Shown here: positions 58,498 through 64,000 of the stretch, piece after piece
Position numbering within the stretch: position 1 is the first letter of the stretch
How the letters are laid out: each line of letters starts with the position of its first letter
Origin: Odiellus spinosus
Taxonomy: Eukaryota > Arthropoda > Arachnida > Opiliones > Phalangiidae
Direction of reading: 5' to 3'
Length of the DNA stretch: 64,000 bases
Assembly: GCA_963920705.1 (NCBI GenBank)
Contig: OY987225.1
Location: 16,261,492-16,325,491, forward strand
Made by a program: the position numbers and the translations under genes
Notes under the pieces: generated by a model
Databases searched by the model: none
Told to the model about the DNA's origin: nothing
The model's input: the letters and a program-made list of their open reading frames with translations, nothing else

Positions 58498-59405
58498 AAA
58501 GTTAAATGATAAGAAAATTTTGCTTATTTTTTAATTACGGTGAATTAAGGTGAATTTAATGGGATAATCATGATATAATATAATAGTCAAAATTAAACAG
58601 CTGAAGAGGGCTACCCTAGTAGAAGAACCCAGTGAATGTAATTTTCTGTTATCGATAAAAAATACCATTAAAAAAAGCTTAACTACTGTTTAATAAATTA
58701 AATTTTTGTTTATAAATTTAGAAGCACTTAATAAAGCTCGGCTAGGTTTCTGTTTTAAACTTTTCGTAACCCATTCAGGCACCTTTCTCTCTATTACTTC
58801 ATGTACCTTATCAATCTATCATTATTCAAATCTTTGTTTAACTAAGATAAGCACTCGTACTCAATAAACTATACTTTATCTCTATTAACTCGAATTCAAT
58901 GGATATTCCTTATCATTCTACTGTTTAAGAAATAAAATGTTTGTTTACCATTATGAAGCAATTAACAAAGCTCGGCTAAGCTTATTATTTCACCCTTTTG
59001 TAACCCATTCAGGCACCTTACTTACTATTAACTCGAATTCAATGGATATTCCTTATCATTCTACTATTTAAGAAATTAATTGATTAAAGTCTTGAAGCAA
59101 TTAATAAAGCTCGGCTAAGCTTATGTTTTCACCCTTTTGTAGCCCATTCACGCACCTTACTTTCTATTACTTTATATACCTTAATCATTATTTAATTATT
59201 TAAATCTGTGTTTAACTAAAGAAACTTTCGTACCCGAAAGTAGTCTTATCAAATTTTGTCAAAAGTACGTTTGTCTTGTCTGTATTAATTCGAATTCAGT
59301 GTACGGTGGGAAGAAGAATACGACGACGACGACGATTTTAGTTATCAAGGGCCGCTGGTCCATTGTAAAGAACATTACGGTTTCTGATGAAATTCGAGTT
59401 TAGAC
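58498..59405 (-). repeat. Repeat family X, copy 2 (inverted)
   Basis: Reverse complement of 5860-6705, including the (ACG)n tract at 59320-59335 and the 142-bp tandem units. It directly abuts F2. Confidence 0.75.
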
Positions 59406-59449
59406 AAGGGTATACACACTACAACTAATACTACTCGGGAAGGTGGCAT

Positions 59450-59640
59450 AAGTCATAATCTGAATAAGTTATAATCGTAATAAGTCATAATCGGAATAAG
59501 TCATAATTGGAATAATACATAATAGGAATAAGTCATAATCGGAAAAAAGCCATAATCGGAAAAAGTCATAATGAGAAAAAGTCATAATGGTAAAGTGTCA
59601 TAATCGGAATACGTCGTAATCAGATTAAGTTATTTTAAAT
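59450..59640. repeat. 16-bp minisatellite
   Basis: About 11 units of AAGTCATAATCGGAAT, related to the array at 11750-12245. Confidence 0.85.
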
Positions 59641-60453
59641 TTGTTTTGAAATAACAGGTAAAAACGTGAATTCCTCTTCGCGATATCCAATTTAAACTTA
59701 ATTTCGAAGATAATTTGCAATAAAGCAAGAGTTTGTAAACCTTAAACTATAGACTTATAGATTTATTTAATACTTACGAAAGCCTTAATGAACATAAATT
59801 AAAACCCATTATGGAAACACCTTGGCAGACGACGCTCTTCAGATCTCTAATACGTACGCGTCACAGTCACACATTACGTCCAGTCTCGAGGGAAAAGGGA
59901 GAAGTAGCTGTGAAAGCCTTGAATTATCTCCAATTCAGAGATGGCGGTTTTTCTACACTATAGAGGCACTGAAATATCAGTTACAATGTTTTTTGGTCAT
60001 TTTTAATTTGAAATTTGTCTGAGATAGAGTATTCTATCGGGGGATTACGCAATGAATATCCAATCGCAAGTCTCGCGTCACCAAGATCCAATTAGACAAG
60101 GCTCTATCGAAGTAAGATCGACATCTAGGTTATATAATAGAATATTGAGTTTAGGACTTGATTTAGAAATAATTTTAAATATATTTTAAAATCACTGTTT
60201 AATTATTTGACACTTAAATAAATCCCAATTTATTAACACAAAAGTGAAATTTAGATTATTACCCTAACCATTATATATTTTTGACTTTTCCGCCTTTTGT
60301 TATCCCAGGAAAGTGACATCCAACGATATTTTTGAAATCGGCACCATTGCCCTCCTTTTTTTATACGAAAAGGCCTAGTATTAATAAGAGAAGGCAGTGA
60401 TAAAGGGAATGGGAAGAAGCTATCTCTATAGCGCAGCGTTGTAAGATCTCTGT
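59641..60453. other. Unassigned region with a repeat fragment
   Basis: 60060-60130 (AAGGCTCTATCGAAGTAAG, GACATCTAGGTTAT) resembles the arms of the element at 62660-63290. Otherwise nothing recognised. Confidence 0.45.
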
Positions 60454-61234
60454 TAAAGGGAGAATGCAACCTAAAACAAGTAATTTTTATCGATTCCTTA
60501 TCTTTTAAATAGGCCTAATCCAACAATAAAAAAATTAAAACAAATGATAAATTAGAAATTAATTTAAAACTTACCCGGAAAATAGGCTAGGCTGGATTCA
60601 TGGAGATCACCTGGACTCCCCATATAAGAACTAGCAACCAATGACATTGATCGATGGCTCTTATATGAGGAATGCAGGATCTCCATGATAAATGTCATTT
60701 TGGTCGCTAGTTATTATACTCCATGAATCCAGATAAGCCTATTTTCCGGTGTAATTTTTAAATTTATTTCTAGTTTAATATTTGTGTATAATTGTCGAAT
60801 TCGAAATTTCTATTTTCATAAACCAACTTCCAAGGGCTACGGCCATTGGTGTACGAATATAATAATGAATTATCACAAAAGATGGCGTGCCTGCACCTCA
60901 CTCTATCTCTCGCTCTCGTACCTATCCACGTATTACACCAGTTGCTATAAGAAACACGTCAAGTCTCGCAGAGAGAGAGGAGGGGTTACCGCCTAGTTTG
61001 TCTCTCTCGTCATAGTTCAGCCAATCAGAATAGGATCAGAATGAGAACTACGATAGCGACATCTCTTAATAGATCGGTGCGTAAAGATTGTACCCCAATG
61101 GCGCGCTGCCCCTGCACGTTCCTCTTCAATTTCGAATTCGTCTATAGTTTTTTTACTGTTGGATTAGGCATATTTAAACGATAAGGAATCGATTAAAAAT
61201 CATATGTTTTTAGGTTGCATTCTCTCTTAAAGGA
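60454..61234. mobile_element. piggyBac-like TTAA MITE (family O), copy 2
   Basis: TTAAAGGGAGAATGCAACC at the left and GGTTGCATTCTCTCTTAA at the right, inverted. A family B MITE is nested at 60792-61144, at a different place from that in copy 1. Confidence 0.72.
60792..61144 (+). mobile_element. Family B MITE, full length
   Basis: It starts TTGTCGAATTCGAAATTTCT and ends TTCGAATTCGTCTA, flanked by TATA on both sides. Confidence 0.75.
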
Positions 61235-61640
61235 AGATATGATATATAAGTGCAGCCTTTAAGCAGAATGAACTTAATGTCTCTGTCATCAAAGTAAGTT
61301 TAAACAGCTATTTATCGACTTGACTATGTATTTATGGAAATTTTATTGGTCGTTGTTTCAATTTACAATTCAATTTTCCTAAAACAAATACATCTTGGAA
61401 ACGCAACGTCAGTTTTGCGTACACCATTTTACGGAAGGTTGATATTTCTCCATCTGCGTTAAAAGCAAACAATTATACTTTTATTTCCATTTAATGTATA
61501 CATTCTGGAACACGCGCATTTGACCTTGCAAACTAGTACAGCTTGAATCCTGTTTTAGTGCTAAGAATAATAACTTGAAATAGCACTATTTCATGATTCG
61601 TTCACCAAGCTGACACAGAGAAAAGTTTAATTAAAAAAAA
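61235..61640 (+). promoter_or_regulatory. Region upstream of the signal-peptide exon
   Basis: About 400 bases without recognised repeats, so it could hold the promoter of the putative secreted-protein gene. I see no clear TATA box at a fitting distance. Confidence 0.2.
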
Positions 61641-61716
61641 ATGATTTATAATTTAATTTTCTTTCTTCTCTCAATACTTACTGTGATGTTTACTACGCAA
61701 AGCGCTTCAATGCCAA
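61641..61716 (+). CDS. Putative first coding exon of a small secreted protein
   Basis: An ATG opens 25 codons plus one base that read as a signal peptide: MIYN, then a hydrophobic run (LIFFLLSILTVMF), then TTQSASMP with an AxA-like or SAS cleavage region. A strong donor, GTGAGT, follows at 61717. Read through unspliced, the frame ends after 11 more codons at TAA. This is the layout of many insect secreted peptides (neuropeptide, cuticle, immune or salivary), where the signal peptide ends in exon 1. The A-rich stretch before the ATG suits an insect start context. The proposed intron would hold a family-A MITE (61805-62336). I could not identify a second exon before the window ends, so the product class is unknown and a chance match is possible. 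Confidence 0.4.
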
Positions 61717-61810
61717 GTGAGTACCAAAGTCAAAAATAAAAAATAAAAAGTCTATGTCCTTGGGCTTTTTCTTCTTATATTTTTCGAATAATTCCAAAAT
61801 TGTTGGCCGT

Positions 61811-62336
61811 AGAGAATTCGTCTAACTTTTGTTAATTGAATAATGGCAAGCAGATATTATGCGTTCGAGAAAAAATATCAGTTTCTTGTTCGATTTAATG
61901 TAACTGAATGTAAGGCAAACCTTTTTAGTCGTACTCATTGTTATAGGAAATTGATACGTTATACGAGTTATTCATTAGCCGAGATTTGAAACTCGGGTTT
62001 CTTCGCGGATTTTAACCCAAATCGAGAATTTGAAGCCTAGAATGTAGTAATTTAGTCGCTGTTCCTTTCAATTTAATTATTGTATTTCATTCTATACAGA
62101 TTTCGAGAAACTTCATATTTTTATCTTGGCATTATCCGTTCGAATAAACGCGTAATTTGACTATTAATCGAGCTTAAAATTTTATCTCCGTATAATTCGT
62201 ATCAATTTGATACAAGTCTGTTTAAATAATTTGTGGTTTTATATTAATACGCAATTTATCTGAGATTAAAATATCTGAAAAAAAAGCCTAATTATTAACG
62301 GATATCCTAAGTTATTCATTATCCGATTTCGAGCTC
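61811..62336 (-). mobile_element. Family A MITE, near full length
   Basis: Reverse copy from GAGAATTCGTCTAACTTTTG to TTATCCGATTTCGAGCTC. Confidence 0.75.
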
Positions 62337-62659
62337 TTCAGAACAAAGATTTGAAACTCTGATATATTTAAGTATAATTGTTCATCAATTTGGTTTAAAC
62401 TGGTGAAAAAATTTCAAACAAACACAGAAATATCTGCAAATTTCATATGTCCAACATTTTTAAATATTAATTTTTCCGTTGATTCGTGTTCCATATTTTA
62501 AAGGGAGATTTTTAGTTGGAAATTGCATACCCTTTTTAATTTTATCCCTGATTCCTTGTAATTAAATATATCCTGCTTAATGATTTCACATTAAAAAATA
62601 CTTCGATTATAATTAATTATTTAAAACTTGGTTAGGTTTAGCTATGTGTTGAACTTTTT
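62337..62659. other. Unassigned region
   Basis: Nothing recognised; a TTTTAAAGGGAGA at 62497 might be one end of another TTAA element. Confidence 0.35.
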
Positions 62660-63290
62660 CAATGTTGCCAAGCGACCAATCAGAGCTCTATCGAAGGAAG
62701 ATTGTAGAGCACTTGACGACATCTAGGTGATAATATAGAAATCTTAGTTTAAATTTACGATTTGTTTTACAAAAGATGCCAATAAATCTTTTATAAACCA
62801 AATTTCTAATAAAATTAAATCTTAAATTTAAACCAAGGTATTTTCGTTATCCTTTGAAGTCTATTACTCCCGGGTCTTGTCTACCCCTCTCTGTATGGGT
62901 TAGTTTCAAAAAGCGCGATTCGTACGCCTCCTAACGGTAGATATTTTCGGAGCTGGAGTTCGTCGAGCGAATACCTCTAGGCTCTAGCAGCCTTGGAGTT
63001 CGTCAAAAAAACGTCGTCGTTTGTGGAGAGAGAGAATTTCCAATTTTCCGTAGACAGGGGGGTATGAAGTAGAACCCCTCCGATCTCGTAAAATTGGGAA
63101 TTTTACCCATACAGAGAGGAGCGCTATATGGAACATTAGAGTAGTAGACTTCAAAGGAGGGTTTCATCGGCTTCTGTTATCACCTAGATGTCGCCAGAGG
63201 CTCTACGATTTTATTTTTAGAACCTCGTGGGATGGGTGCTTGGCTCTGATTGGCTAGATGGCGATGGTAGAGAAATTCAAATGCATGTTT
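62660..63290. mobile_element. Foldback element with nested family D element
   Basis: Arms with CCAATCAGAGCTCTA and GACATCTAGGTGATAAT (62676-62733) face ATTATCACCTAGATGTC-like sequence and TTGGCTCTGATTGG (63177-63260). The family D element lies between them. Confidence 0.6.
62851..63176. mobile_element. TIR element family D, copy 2 (one end truncated)
   Basis: Inverted relative to 5284-5601. The right end is intact (GGGTTTCATCGGCTTCTG), but the left end starts 21 bases inside, at CCTTTGAAGTCTATTACTCC. Flanks both read GTTAT. Confidence 0.72.
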
Positions 63291-64000
63291 TAGATTTAAA
63301 AATTTTAAAATCTTTTCTAATAGTATTTGTACCTGAAATAATATGAAAATATTCAGTGGAGCATACTTTTTCATAAGGAATCAGAAAAACAAAATCGGCT
63401 TATAGTAAACAATACTCATATTGATAGTTTCAAATGAATATCGGATTCATTTTACCATAAATATTTAAAATAGTTGGACGTTTGAAATTTACCCATTATT
63501 CGAGTGCGTGGAATTTTTTCGCCCTAATTAAACCAAACGGCAAATGGTTTTTATGTCTTTTTTAATTAAGTTATTTAGTTATTTTTTGCTCAGATTTGGT
63601 GTTTTATATTTAGGTAGGAATGCCCAAGTCTTAAGTTCGAAACATGCTAGAAAAAAAACCATGGCCAAGACTTTTGAAATATACCAATTAGTATATGGTA
63701 TATTTTAAAAACCCTTATAATGGGCTCAATTCAATAGGAGAGTTAAAAACATTTTTCTGGATTTTTAGTCTTCAAATTATCCGAAATAGATGATTACATC
63801 AGTGAGTTTAGTGTAAACAAGATTTTCAAGCCCATAGAAATAGCCATACATCTCATGTTGAAGTTTGTCATCTTCCGTGTTTTTTTTTTTTTTTTGTTCC
63901 ATTGTATTGTAAAGAGCTAGGGGTCTGCGAACCTTACAGCTCTTGTTACCTACTAATATAGGTGAACAAATAATAGACTAGTGAACAAATAATAGGCTAG
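63291..64000. other. Unassigned end of window
   Basis: AT-rich, poly-T at 63878-63894 and a short tandem GAACAAATAATAGACTAGT at the very end. No second exon for the secreted-protein candidate was found here. Confidence 0.4.

Overview
This is eukaryotic genomic DNA, most likely from an insect. It is strongly AT-rich, has no compact operon-like coding, and is filled with microsatellites, minisatellites, foldback elements and MITEs. GGTTA/TTAGG-like tracts, which resemble the common insect telomere unit, are scattered through it. The only firmly recognisable host gene is a cyclin D on the minus strand. I cannot name the species from the sequence.

Genes: two consecutive coding exons of cyclin D are visible. 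The first (45525-45719 coding) carries the start codon and an intact LxCxE retinoblastoma-binding motif. The second (30080-30295, 216 nt, phase 0 at both ends) carries most of the first cyclin box. A 15.2-kb intron separates them, and the remaining 3' exons were not found in the leftmost 30 kb, so they are probably outside the window. Three weaker gene hints are a signal-peptide-like first exon with a consensus splice donor (61641-61716, plus), a 47-codon ORF in an unusually GC-rich block inside the cyclin D intron (36872-37015, plus) and a TATA/initiator-like site near 6713.

Repeats by region: 1-30 kb holds MITE families A (GAGCTC ends) and B (CGAATTC ends), a piggyBac-like TTAA family, a perfect 202-bp inverted repeat (8039-8547), a 19-bp array (9229-10185), a 10-bp array with heat-shock-element spacing (19345-19494), a TA/TATATG microsatellite plus inverted 16-bp array (22860-23790) and a 40-bp array (25670-26460). 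The cyclin D intron (30296-45524) holds a 25-bp satellite split by a 2.06-kb hAT-type element with an 8-bp target duplication, an inverted minisatellite enclosing GGTTA tracts (34862-35755), 20-, 25- and 30-bp arrays and a LINE tail. The right third (45.7-64 kb) holds more foldback elements, a 2.5-kb palindromic element with two inverted decayed ORF copies (55281-57786) and an inverted duplicate of sequences from 5.9-8.5 kb (58008-59405).

Most long open frames here arise from repeats rather than genes. All repeat families were defined by reading copies within the window against each other; no database comparison was possible, so family names such as hAT or piggyBac rest only on termini and target duplications.
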